64,000 nucleotides of DNA from NCBI GenBank assembly GCA_022410635.1, contig JAJVDF010000875.1:1-64000 (forward strand), in the 5' to 3' direction. Positions 10,976 through 20,230 of this stretch are shown here, piece after piece. The notes under the pieces are model-generated. The model had not been told where the DNA came from. It did not search any database and saw nothing but the letters and a program-made list of their open reading frames with translations. Origin of the DNA: Tretioscincus oriximinensis. Lineage: Eukaryota > Chordata > Lepidosauria > Squamata > Gymnophthalmidae. Position 1 is the stretch's first letter. Each line of letters starts with the position of its first letter. Position numbers and translations under genes: made by a program.

Positions 10976-11944
10976 ACTGTAGTACATCTGAAGATCAAAT
11001 TATCTCCCCCATCTAAAATGGAGAAAATGGCTGAAATCTAAAGGACACCTTATTCCAAGGCACTATAAGCATGCAGTGGTATATGGTGCTCACACAAAAG
11101 TTCTCTTACTAAAAAGACATCACTCTAATTTTACTCTTTTTGGAACGGTGTTAATTTTTTGTTTTATACATATATATCACACCTGCTGGCAGTGTCTCTT
11201 CCACCTTTCCAATTTTAGAAGCAGTTCACAGGGAAGGTGTCTAGTTGCAAACTCAATTCACAGCTTTCTGCAAGTTCTGGAATCCCTCTTTCTTTTCCAC
11301 CAGCAAACTCAACCAAACAGATTTGCTTTCACACTTTTTAACAGCATGCATTTCAGTTCTCGGTTCCAGCACAAAGGAAACATCTCTTCAGAGGCTCTAA
11401 TTTTAGAATCTGGTCTTGAAGGTGCTGAATGGTTTCCATTCCCAGAAAATGAGATAACTATTTCAAGGGTCCTTTTAAGAACACCATATGCTAATCCGGA
11501 AACATTGCAGGCTACTGAATGGTATCAGGAAATTCATGAAGACAGAGTTCATTCCTTTTTATCCAGGAAGAAATTAAGAACNTCACTAGCTTTCAGTTTA
11601 ACAGTGAGCATCTGCTGCCTAGATATAACTATCACAATGACATTATCATTGCAATGATGGAAAAGCTTCTGTCTCTTTCTCTACAGAAGCAGCTTCAGAC
11701 CTATAATCCATCCAGTCTGATGGCCTGTTCTAATTGTGGCTAACAAGCTGAAGGCTGTAAATAAGGAACACCATGGCCTGCCCTGTTCTGTTTCCCAGTA
11801 GAATATTTTTCTTTCTTTCTTGGCATAGATACACAAATGAAGATTTATGAAGGTCTGCAGCAGGCTCACCTGGAGGCTAATAAGATAGGTGTGGGGTAAG
11901 CAGGTCTGGCCACATTGGCTACTGGGGAAGGTCTTGTCTGAATA
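10976..11944. other. unassigned stretch with a 193-codon open frame
   Basis: An open frame at 11076-11657 is unusually long for this AT-rich DNA, but it shows no recognised domain, no splice-site setting and one N. Nothing else is visible. Confidence 0.35.
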
Positions 11945-12515
11945 CTGGTTCTTGAATCTGCTGGAGCACTTCCCTTACAAAATCTGGCTGCAACATCTAA
12001 GACTCTTTAGCCTCGAAAGACGACATTTGAGAGATGATTGGACTGAAGTATATAAAATCATGCACGGGATGGATAAGGTGAGTAGAGAAAAATAGTTTTC
12101 TCTATCGCATAACATTAGGACCAGGGGGCATTCCTTGAAGCTGATGGGCAGAAAAGTGAGGACAGACAAGAGAAAGTATTTTTTTTCACCCAGAGGGTCA
12201 TCGGCCTTTGGAGTTTTCTTCCAGAAGGGNTGGTGGTAGCTAGCAGCTTGGATAGCTTTAAGAGAGGATTAGACAAGTTCATGGGAGACAAGGATATAAA
12301 CATCTACTAAGTTGGAAGTCTTGATACTGCCTCCGAAATGGAGCAACAGGCAGTATTCCTGAAATGCTATTTGCAGGGCGTCGAGAACAAAAGGTTTTGC
12401 CTTCTTCTGTTCCAGGCTGCCCAGGTGCAATTGATGGGCCTCTGTGTGAGGCCGAATGCTGGACTAGATGAGCTGCGGCCCATTCCAGCACAGCTCCTCT
12501 TGTTGCCTTTTATCC
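11945..12515 (+). mobile_element. CR1-like LINE 3' end
   Basis: Encodes a degraded CR1 ORF2 C-terminus (LRLFSLERRHLRDDWTEVYK, IMHGMDKV), then the 3' UTR ending GGACTAGATGAGCTGCGGCC. Intact order but many stops. Confidence 0.82.
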
Positions 12516-12734
12516 TTGAGGTTAGAAGAATGTCATAGATTATATTATGTATTTGCTGGTTACATCCAAGAGTAGGTTGGAGAACCATGGGGATTAGCTA
12601 CAAGGATTGCTTGATACCATTCAAAGTCAAAGTTTCTGGTTAACATACTATAGTTTTGTTTTGTTTTTAAAAGCTCCNGTATTTTTGAATAGGCTGCTCT
12701 CCCCGCCCCAAGATATACCATACAATATGTCAGA

Positions 12735-12830
12735 GATGTTAAACTGGTGGTCTTCAGATGTTCCTGAACCAGAAATGGGAGTTGTAGTTCAGGAACCTCT
12801 GGAGGGCCACAAATTTGACATCTCTGCTAT
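12735..12830. repeat. short palindromic repeat
   Basis: CAGATGTTCCTGAAC and GTTCAGGAACCTCTG face each other around ATGGGAGTTGTA. This resembles the common vertebrate repeat bearing ACTACAACTCCCA; the family is not fixed. Confidence 0.4.
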
Positions 12831-13358
12831 ATGTCTTCATTGCCTATCTTCTGGCATCTAATTAAGGCACTTTTCTTCAGCCAGACTTTTGCTAAATAGA
12901 TCCAGCTGCACTTCATCTCTTGTATCGTTGCTTTTAATTGGATTTTGCACTTACAGATTTTTTAAAAATTCCCTTCTATTTTACTATTATTGGTGCATCT
13001 GCTCATGATTCACTGCCCTGAGACTTCAGCACTGAACAATATAAAAATAAATATAAATATTGATGTTACTTTATTATTGTTATTCTTTCATGGAGTGCGG
13101 GCAAGTATATTTTCTATGTATACTTAATGGCACAACCAACATCCACATGGTATGCAATTTTGTGAACCCATTATGTGGCCAAATTGAAGAAGTGGGGTAC
13201 CACAAGGGTCTGTTCTGGGCCCACTGCTATTTAACATTTTCATCAATGATTTAGATGAGGGAACTAAAGGAAAAATGGTCAAATTTGCTGGTGAAACAAA
13301 GCTAGGAGGGGTTACTAATATTAAACAAGAAAGAGAGAGGATTCAAAAAGATTTTTAG

Positions 13359-13452
13359 ATGTGGCTGTTTTTAACATGTTATTTGTGATTTTATTGTTAA
13401 CCACCCTGAGACCTTTGGGTATAGGGCAGTATAAAAATGTAAATAAATAAAT
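13359..13452 (+). mobile_element. L2 3' tail inserted in CR1
   Basis: CTGTTTTTAACATG to CCTGAGACCTTTGGGTATAG and AAATAAATAAAT, interrupting the CR1 reading frame. Confidence 0.75.
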
Positions 13453-13558
13453 CTAGACAAGCTTGAACAATGGGCTGAAAATAGCAGAATGGTATTTAAC
13501 ACGGGAAAATGCAAGGTGCTACATCTGGGTAAGAAAAATGAAAATGGCATATTTGGAA

Positions 13559-13762
13559 TAGACTGACCAGATGACCCCTTTTGGGGAGGTTTGAAAACCC
13601 GTTTTTGGGGTGCCACCCAGTTTTTTCTGAGGAATTGTTTTTCAAAAAAAGTTTTTTTNAATTTTATTTTGTTTTTTAAATTTTTTTCCTCAGAAAAACC
13701 AGAAGGCACCCCAAAAATGGGTTTTCACACACCCACCCCAAAGGGGTCATCTGGTCAGCCTA
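13559..13762. mobile_element. hAT-like foldback MITE inserted in CR1
   Basis: TAGACTGACCAGATGACCCC ... GGTCATCTGGTCAGCCTA, flanked by ATTTGGAA (13551-13558) and ATTTAGAA (13763-13770), a one-mismatch 8-bp duplication. Confidence 0.88.
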
Positions 13763-13829
13763 ATTTAGAATGAGAGGAATATGTCTGAGCAGTAGCACAC
13801 GTGAAAAGGATCTGGGTGTATTGGTAGAT

Positions 13830-14339
13830 TGATATGTCAAAAACGTCATTTTACCCCTCACTTCAGCTCCCTCATATAAGCCTTTGGCCAGGCAAATCCT
13901 ATAGAGAGTCTTGCTATGTTACTTAAGCCAGAATGGAAAGAGAAACTAGACTTTTCCGACTTTTATTTACCTTTAATAATTGCAAAGCCAAACTTTATTT
14001 GCTTTGATAGTTTGCTTTATTGTTTTGTATATTTCATTGTTTCCGCAAATTTGCATTTGATGATGTTTAGTATCTTCTGTAACCAACATTTGGCACATTT
14101 TCTGCCACTACACATTTGATTTTAATTGTGCTGCGTTTTGTAATCCATGTCTGTCATAAGCATGGGACCCAGTGCCCGCCACCTTGTCACTTTTGAACTT
14201 GGTCCAATAAACTTTAATGCATTATAGAATTATTGGCTGAGTCTCGCTGATATCCTGAGCAGTTAAATATTTTGGCCAAATCAGAACTGGGAAGCCTTAC
14301 TCTCAAATTTTCTGATATTGATAAATTTGTAGCATTTCA
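13830..14339 (+). mobile_element. solo LTR inserted in CR1
   Basis: 510 bp starting TGATATGTCAAAAACG and ending GTAGCATTTCA (TG...CA). A 4-bp duplication AGAT lies at 13826-13829 and 14340-14343. AATAAA is at 14206-14211. The CR1 sequence resumes exactly after the duplication, which defines the boundaries. Different family from the LTRs at 1-9.2 kb. Confidence 0.72.
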
Positions 14340-15189
14340 AGATTGCAGACTAAACATGAGTCAACAGTGTCAAGCAGCTGCAAAAAAAGCAGACACAATC
14401 TTGGGGTATGTTAAGAGGAGCACAGAGTCTCAATCATGTGATATAATTACCCCTCTTTACTGAACTTTGGTCAGACCACACTTGGAATACAGTGTTCAGT
14501 TCTGGGCACCACAATTTAAAAAGGACATTGATAAACTGGAGCTACAAGGATGGTGAATGGTCTGAAAACATCTAGGGATGTTTAGTTTTCAAAAGATAAG
14601 ACCGAGAGGAGACCTGATTGCTATCTACAAACATCAGAAGGGCTGTCACAGAGCAGAGGGGTCAACTTTGTGCTCATTGGCACATAAAAGAACTACAATC
14701 AATGGAATAAAACTGCAAGGAAGTAGATTTAGATTATATATCAAAATCTTTCTGACAGTAAAGGTGATAAACCAATGGAACAGGTTGCCAGAGATGGGGA
14801 GAAGTTCTTCATTGAAAATCTCCAAAGGCTGGACAGCCATCTGTTTGGGATGGTTTAGTGAATCCTGCATTGCGCAGGAGGTTGGACACCATGACCCTAG
14901 AAGTCCTTTCCAACCCTATGATTCTATGACTCATTTTGCCAGTGCTTTTGAGGATCAGCCATGAAGTTCATCTGAGCTTTGGTGCCTTGCTAATCCAGAC
15001 TCACAGTACAGCAGGTGTGGAAAGGTCATAAAACCTTGCTTTTTCTGCACAGGGAGAGATCCCAGTGAGCAACATCTTCCTCCCCAAAATGGAGTGCAGA
15101 AAGTGTCCCACAACGTGTAAAATATAAATAACATCTAATATGTAGCCCTTCAGAAATTGTTCAAGTATCACTAATCTTACCAAGGTACA

Positions 15190-15905
15190 TTACAAGGGTT
15201 GTCCTTATTGTGTGAAGAACCAAGGGTCAAGTCAGCAAATGTTGTTTTACCTCTTTATAAATCTGTGGTGAGGCCACATTTGGAATACTGTGTTCAATTC
15301 TGGTCACCACATCTCAANAGGGATATTGTGGTACTAGAGAAGGTGCAGAAAAGGGCAACAAAAATGATCAAGGGTCTGGAGCACCTCCCTTATGAANTCA
15401 GGCTGCAACATCTGGGCCTCTTCAGCCTCGAAAGGTGACGTTTGAGAGGTGATCTGATTGATGTGTACAAAATCATGCATGGGATGGACAGGGTGAATAG
15501 AGAAAAATGTTTTCTTTATCACACAACACAAGGAGTTCCTTAAAACTGATGGGTAGAAAAGTGAGGACAAAGGAAAGTATTTTTTCACCCAAAGGGTCAT
15601 CAGCCTGTGGAATTTACTTCCTGAAGAGGTAGTGGTAGCTAACAGCTTGGATAGTTTCAAGACANGACTAGACAGGTTTATGGACACCAAGGGTATAAAT
15701 GGGTACTAGGATGGATGTCTGGATGTTGCCTCCGGGATGGAGCAACAGGCAGGACTCCTAAAATGCCATTTGCAGGGAGTCATGAACAGGCGCATATTTT
15801 GCTTTCCTCTGTTCAGACTGCCCTGGTGCATCTGTGTGGGACAGAATGCTGGACTAGATGGGCTGTGGCCTGATCCAGTATGGCTCTTCTTATGTTCTTA
15901 TAAGC
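15190..15905 (+). mobile_element. CR1-like LINE 3' end
   Basis: Encodes [38 protein letters not shown] and the following CR1 C-terminus. It continues through the shared 3' UTR to GGCTCTTCTTATGTTCTTAT. 5'-truncated. Confidence 0.9.
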
Positions 15906-15949
15906 TTGCAAATAGAATGAAGCAATCTGCCATAATCATCTTCTAGAAG

Positions 15950-16335
15950 CTTTATATAATTCTCAAAGCCTGCTTTATATACGTCTTTCCAAATCCCTAA
16001 TTTTTGTTTTATATCCTAAGCATGATTTATTATTGACATCACATTTCCTTCCCTTCACCAAACCATACTGATTCTTATCTATTTCTATTAGGTAATATTT
16101 CCTCTGATTAGATAGTATTTTGGCAAAAATCTTATAACCCTGATTGCTTAAAGGATAATTTCCATGTTTCTGGTATTATTCTCCTTTCGTACACCTTATT
16201 AAATAATTTAATTAAAGATGATACCAGATCTATCATAAAGGTCTTATAGAAGTCTGGTGTCAACCCGTCTGGTCCAAGCATCTTCTCAGCCTTTAATGAC
16301 TTCATTACCTTCTCTTTGCATTTATATTTTGCTTA
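15950..16335 (-). mobile_element. L1-like LINE reverse transcriptase remnant, antisense
   Basis: On the minus strand I can read EVIKSLKAEKMLGPDGLTPD, FYKTF and, further on, KNQYGLVKGR. This is the order of motifs in L1 reverse transcriptases (PDG-x2-x-FYK, then QxGFxxGR). Frames are interrupted. Confidence 0.65.
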
Positions 16336-16830
16336 TGCGCTATTCCCATTCTTTTTTCATTCTTAAGCTAAACTTGAGCCACATGACTTTTGGAGGTCTG
16401 CAATGATCGACTGCAGCAAATCGGCAGTCATTGCATACTATGCAGCTTAGGATCTGTTACTCTCATTCTGTCAGTTTATGTGGTGTGCCGCATGGTGGCT
16501 GAGTTGCCACTATTCTCAATCACTTCCACTTTGTTATAATTTTACTAACAGTTGACCTTGGACTGTTTAGTAGGAAATTCTACTGAGGAAATTTCACAAC
16601 AGGACTTGTTGCGCAGGTAACATCCTATTACGGTGCCACACTGGAATTAACTGAGCTCTTCAAAGCAATCCATTTGATCACAAATGTTACTAGAAGCACT
16701 CTGCATGCCTAGGTACTTCAATCTATACACCTCTGGCCATAGAAGTGTTTGGCACACATGAATTCAATTTTTGGATTGTTGAGTAAATATGTTTGCCAAT
16801 ATAGTATTTCATAAAGGCCTGGCATATAGA
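16336..16830. other. unassigned stretch
   Basis: No gene or clear repeat seen. Confidence 0.4.
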
Positions 16831-16831
16831 A

Positions 16832-17020
16832 GAAGAAGAACTTGGTTCTTATACCCTGCTTTTCTCACCTTTCAAAGGGACTCAAAGCGGCTTACAAGGA
16901 TATAGTTTGCCCGAAGGCTCACATTCTATCTTCCCCACCAGGCTAGGGTGGTTCCCATGTATCTACTTGCAGTCAGTTGCAATTTCTTGCAATTCATGCT
17001 TTCTTGAATAGCATATTCAT
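16832..17020 (-). mobile_element. tRNA SINE, antisense, 5'-truncated
   Basis: AGAAGAAGAACTTGG...CTTTTCTCACCTTTCAAAGG to CAGTCAGTTGCAATTTCTTG. The tRNA head is absent. Confidence 0.85.
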
Positions 17021-17522
17021 TCAAGAAATAGAAATGACTATGGCTAACTTAAAATTGGTCACACAAGGTTAAATTGAAAGCAAGATTAAGAATGCTTTTG
17101 AAATTATTGGAGAGTAATCAGTTAGCAACATGAACGTTATGTGCTTGGATGTTATGTGTCTATTTGCTCAAACTGTTTCCCAGTCTCAAAATGTGAAAAC
17201 ATCTGAGGTAAGCTGAAGAGTGAAACTTTTAGTGTGAATCCCAGAAAGCATAATGAGTATCACAGGTAACAGTATAACTTTAAAGAAAGTAACCATAAGT
17301 GATGCAATCTCTGACTCTGGAAACACATGTTGCTTCCTGGATAAATTTTGCATCTTTGTACCAAGAAAAAGCTTAGATTCCTGTGCCCGTTCATCAGCTC
17401 CATGCCTGAGGTAACACACTTAGAACTCTGAGCCTCAACAGATGGTTATGTACAGAAAGAAATCTAAATTTCCTTAATGTTATATTTAATTGATAATTAT
17501 TAAATCATAAGAAAGATGATTA
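17021..17522. other. unassigned stretch
   Basis: AT-rich DNA without recognised features. Confidence 0.4.
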
Positions 17523-17690
17523 TTAATTCATAAGAATATAAGAGAAGCAATGTTGAGTTGAACCACAGCCCTTCTAATCCAACATTGTGTTTTACATAAT
17601 GCTCCACCTTTTGTATTTGGGCATTCCAGAGCAGAAGTCGAAGGGAAAACCTTGACTGATTTTTAGTCCCCTGAAAATGGCATTTTGAGG
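17523..17690 (-). mobile_element. CR1-like LINE 3' end, antisense, old
   Basis: Diverged copy of the shared 3' UTR (CATAAGAATATAAGAGAAGC; CAGAGCAGAAGTCGAAGG), directly left of a younger copy in the same orientation. Confidence 0.65.
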
Positions 17691-17691
17691 A

Positions 17692-17944
17692 ACATAAGAA
17701 CATAAGAAGAGCCATACTGGATCAGGCCACAGCCCATCGAGTCCAGCATTCTGTGTCACACAGAGGCCCACCAGATGCACCTGGGCAGTCCAAACAGAGG
17801 AAGGCAAAATATGCTGCTCCTGTTCGTGACTCCCTGCAAATGGTATTTCAAAAGTCCTGCCTGTTGCTCCATCCCGGAGGCTACATCCAGACAACTATCT
17901 TAGTATCCATTTATACACTTAGTGTCCATAAACCTATGGATTAG
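17692..17944 (-). mobile_element. CR1-like LINE 3' end, antisense
   Basis: GAACATAAGAACATAAGAAG to GTGTCCATAAACCTATGGA; near-consensus 3' UTR. Confidence 0.88.
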
Positions 17945-17984
17945 ACCTACAGTAAAAAAAAAAATTAAAATATTAATAGAATCA

Positions 17985-18115
17985 AAATGTGACTTATTTA
18001 TTCCACTATATTCCATAATATTCCATAATAAAGCATAGATATTCTGGAATAAAGNAGTCCACACAATGCTTTATTGTGGAATATTGTGGAATACAAGTGA
18101 TGTGTGGATCAGGCT
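17985..18115. mobile_element. TTATTCCA-rich foldback MITE
   Basis: Alternating TTATTCCA / TGGAATA blocks, with ends GTGACTTATTTATTCC and GTGATGTGTGGATCAG. Same family, opposite orientation, as 29632-29760. Confidence 0.6.
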
Positions 18116-18147
18116 TATGTGTTATTAGGCACGGCATTAGGTTATTA

Positions 18148-18455
18148 GGCAGGCACGGATAGCTCAGTTGCTAATAAATCCATCTCTCGCCTGGGAGATG
18201 GGGTTTCGAAGCCCTGTGTGGGACGTGGGGAGGGGTGAGCACCTTCCACTACCCTGTAGCTCTAGCCAACCCAGCTATTCGAAAGCATGAATTGCAAGAA
18301 ATTGAAATGACTGCAAGTAGATACATGGGAACCACCAGAGCCTGGTGGGGAAGATAGAATGGAAGCCTTCGGGCAAAAATACCCTTGTAAGCTGCTTTGA
18401 GTCCCTTTGAAAGGTGAGAAAAGCAGGGTATAAGAACCCAGTTCTTCTTCTTNTT
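18148..18455 (+). mobile_element. tRNA-derived SINE, full length
   Basis: GGCACGGATAGCTCAGTTGC head, B box GGGTTTCGAAGCC, tail GAGTCCCTTTGAAAGGTGAG and TTCTTCTTC. Confidence 0.92.
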
Positions 18456-18541
18456 ATTGTTATTATTATTGGCTACACTGGCATGTGGATGACCAAGCTC
18501 TGTACCGAGATATAACCCAGAATAAGGCTCAGTGGGGACAG
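18456..18541. mobile_element. MITE fragment (GGCATGTGGATG family)
   Basis: GGCTACACTGGCATGTGGAT GACCAAGCTCTGTACCGAG and AATAAGGCTCAGTGGGGACA. Related pieces are at 42953-43100, 45117-45210 and 49143-49277. Confidence 0.55.
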
Positions 18542-18545
18542 GNCC

Positions 18546-18690
18546 TTGATGTTCATAAACTTATCTAATCCCATCTTGAATCTATCCAGGCTGCCAGCTA
18601 TCACTACCTCTTCTGGTAGTAAATTCCATAGGCCGATGACCCTCTGGGTGAAAAAATACTCCCCCNCCCCTGTCTGTCCTCACTCTTTTG
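18546..18690 (-). mobile_element. CR1-like LINE fragment, antisense
   Basis: CTTATCTAATCCCATCTTGA to GACCCTCTGGGTGAAAAAAT and the TTTGCCCAGAAG segment of the CR1 C-terminal region. Confidence 0.75.
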
Positions 18691-18699
18691 CCCAGAAGA

Positions 18700-19912
18700 C
18701 TAGTGTCTTCATTCATTTTTGTACTGTGAGCAGATCTTCATATAAGGAATTTATTAAGGGATTAATTTTCCCTAAAAGTAGTTTCCATATAGTTCTTAAA
18801 AAGTGCAGAGGTCTTAAGAAATGTTTATCTACAAGAAATGGTTAGTGAATTCAAGGCCAATTTAATAATGCATAATAAATATCCTTTNTAACCTTCAGTA
18901 ACATAGTTTAAAATGAAAATATTGAAGATCAGGAAAGATCTCTGCTTAGGCACAGAACACAAGGTCTTCAGTGACAATTTTGAGACAATACAATTACCTC
19001 TCCATGGACATGATGCCAGTTATTAAAGGCATGGACCAAAGACAAAAGAACAGAAACAGCAATCAAGGGTTTTGATAACTAGGATTACATCCAGCAAGAA
19101 CAAAAATTGTATTTGGCTCAAATACCATTTGCTTCCAACATCCGTAATTATAACAAAATGAAAAGAACTTCTATTATAATTTAATTTTCCACATTTGTTC
19201 TTTGGTTTCCCTTTTACCAGATGCCAGAATGCCTACAGTCTCCTTGAACAAAAGGTAAAGTCTGAAGCCTGCAAGTCTGGCTTGCCTTTATTATCATAAT
19301 TTACCATGATACGAGCTTTCCCAAAATGCAGTCTGAGGCAGATCGGCTTCAAATAAACGTTTATCTTGTCCAAGCTCGGAATAACAGGCAGCTGCTTCTC
19401 AACAGACCATGTTTCACTTATGAATACTAAGTATGTTCTCACAGATTCTGCTGAAATTTTGTTTCTGAGTCCAGAAAAGTAAAAAAAAAGTGTATGTAAC
19501 TATTTGGTTCTTTTCCCCATGAAAGCCATTTCTTTTGTTCCCCAGTTACAGGCTGTGTTGGAAAGGTGAAGTTTACTGTGACCTACCCTTGCAGTTCGCC
19601 AAGCTGCTATTGCCTTAGTTCAGCAGGTTCTGTTTTTCAAATAACATGGAGACTCAAGGAATACCTGAACTCAGCCGAAGCAGCTGGGATGGGACGGTGC
19701 CAAGATTGCAGCACCCAATTTGGGAACAAATGACCTTTATGGTGGGCTCAGGTCAGATATTTTCACATGCTCAACAATATCCAATGCGCACTGACTTTAT
19801 GAATGTAGCTGTTGATAGNTAAATCACAGACAGCACTTACATGAAAGGCATTTTCACTTTTAATAGGAAGGAGGCAATTATGTGCACAGTGAACAGAAGA
19901 TCCCACACAAGA
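18700..19912 (-). other. NDUFAF4 3' UTR and downstream flank
   Basis: No transposon or second gene is recognised. Part of this interval is expected to be NDUFAF4 3' UTR, up to the polyadenylation candidates at 19859 or 19287. Confidence 0.45.
19287..19292 (-). terminator. candidate NDUFAF4 polyadenylation signal
   Basis: AATAAA on the minus strand, about 620 nt downstream of the stop codon. A closer variant, ATTAAA, is at 19859-19864, only about 50 nt after the stop. Either could define the 3' end; only transcript data would decide. Confidence 0.35.
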
Positions 19913-20230
19913 TCAGTCATCATCGGGTGGACNTTGCTTGTTAGACAGCATGGCCTTGCTGTCTTTCAAAGGAACTACTTTCATGGAAAAAGGGATAAAG
20001 AATGTCAACAGTGCAGTCACATCTTTTTGTTCTAAAAAGTATTCCTTCGCTATTTTCTCCGCTGTCCACGTTGTGGGAGAGAGAGCATGGTTGTTGAGAA
20101 CATTCAAGGTTTCAACTAGAGAGATTTTGCCTTTGGGAATAGCCTGAACGTCCGATGTCCCCAAACGCCCCATTTTGGCAAGTCTGTGCCCCTCCTGCTT
20201 CGGCAAGAGACCTTGTCCTTCCTCTTTTAT
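19913..20230 (-). CDS. NDUFAF4: NDUFAF4 coding exon 3 (terminal)
   Basis: The exon begins after the acceptor CCCTTTTTTAG, in phase 0, with [14 protein letters not shown], and runs 105 codons to TGA at 19913-19915. It carries the most conserved part of the family ([27 protein letters not shown]). The C-terminal tail (SNKQ-x-PPDDD) is a few residues longer than in human. A SPIN-type transposon lies in the intron about 150 bp upstream of the acceptor. Confidence 0.95.
   Translation of the reverse strand: MKEEGQGLLPKQEGHRLAKMGRLGTSDVQAIPKGKISLVETLNVLNNHALSPTTWTAEKIAKEYFLEQKDVTALLTFFIPFSMKVVPLKDSKAMLSNKQXPPDDD

Larger units (their letters stand above)
13185..14935 (+). mobile_element. CR1 LINE, broken by three later insertions
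   Basis: Pieces at 13185-13358, 13453-13550, 13771-13829 and 14343-14935 together follow a CR1 reverse transcriptase C-terminus ([40 protein letters not shown]). The last piece ends in the classic CR1 3' UTR (CCTTTCCAACCCTATGATTC TATGA). The gaps are an L2 tail, a hAT MITE and an LTR. Confidence 0.85.

Noticed and set aside
10388..10998. Long Arg/Thr-rich and Gln/Glu-rich open frames on the minus strand
   Set aside because: They are translations of the TTC-rich SINE tail minisatellite and adjoining SINE body.
11076..11657. 193-codon open frame
   Set aside because: No recognisable domain, promoter, splice context or conservation evidence; treated as chance in AT-rich DNA.
18546..18845. Exon downstream of NDUFAF4
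   Set aside because: The left half is an antisense CR1 coding piece; no splice or gene evidence.
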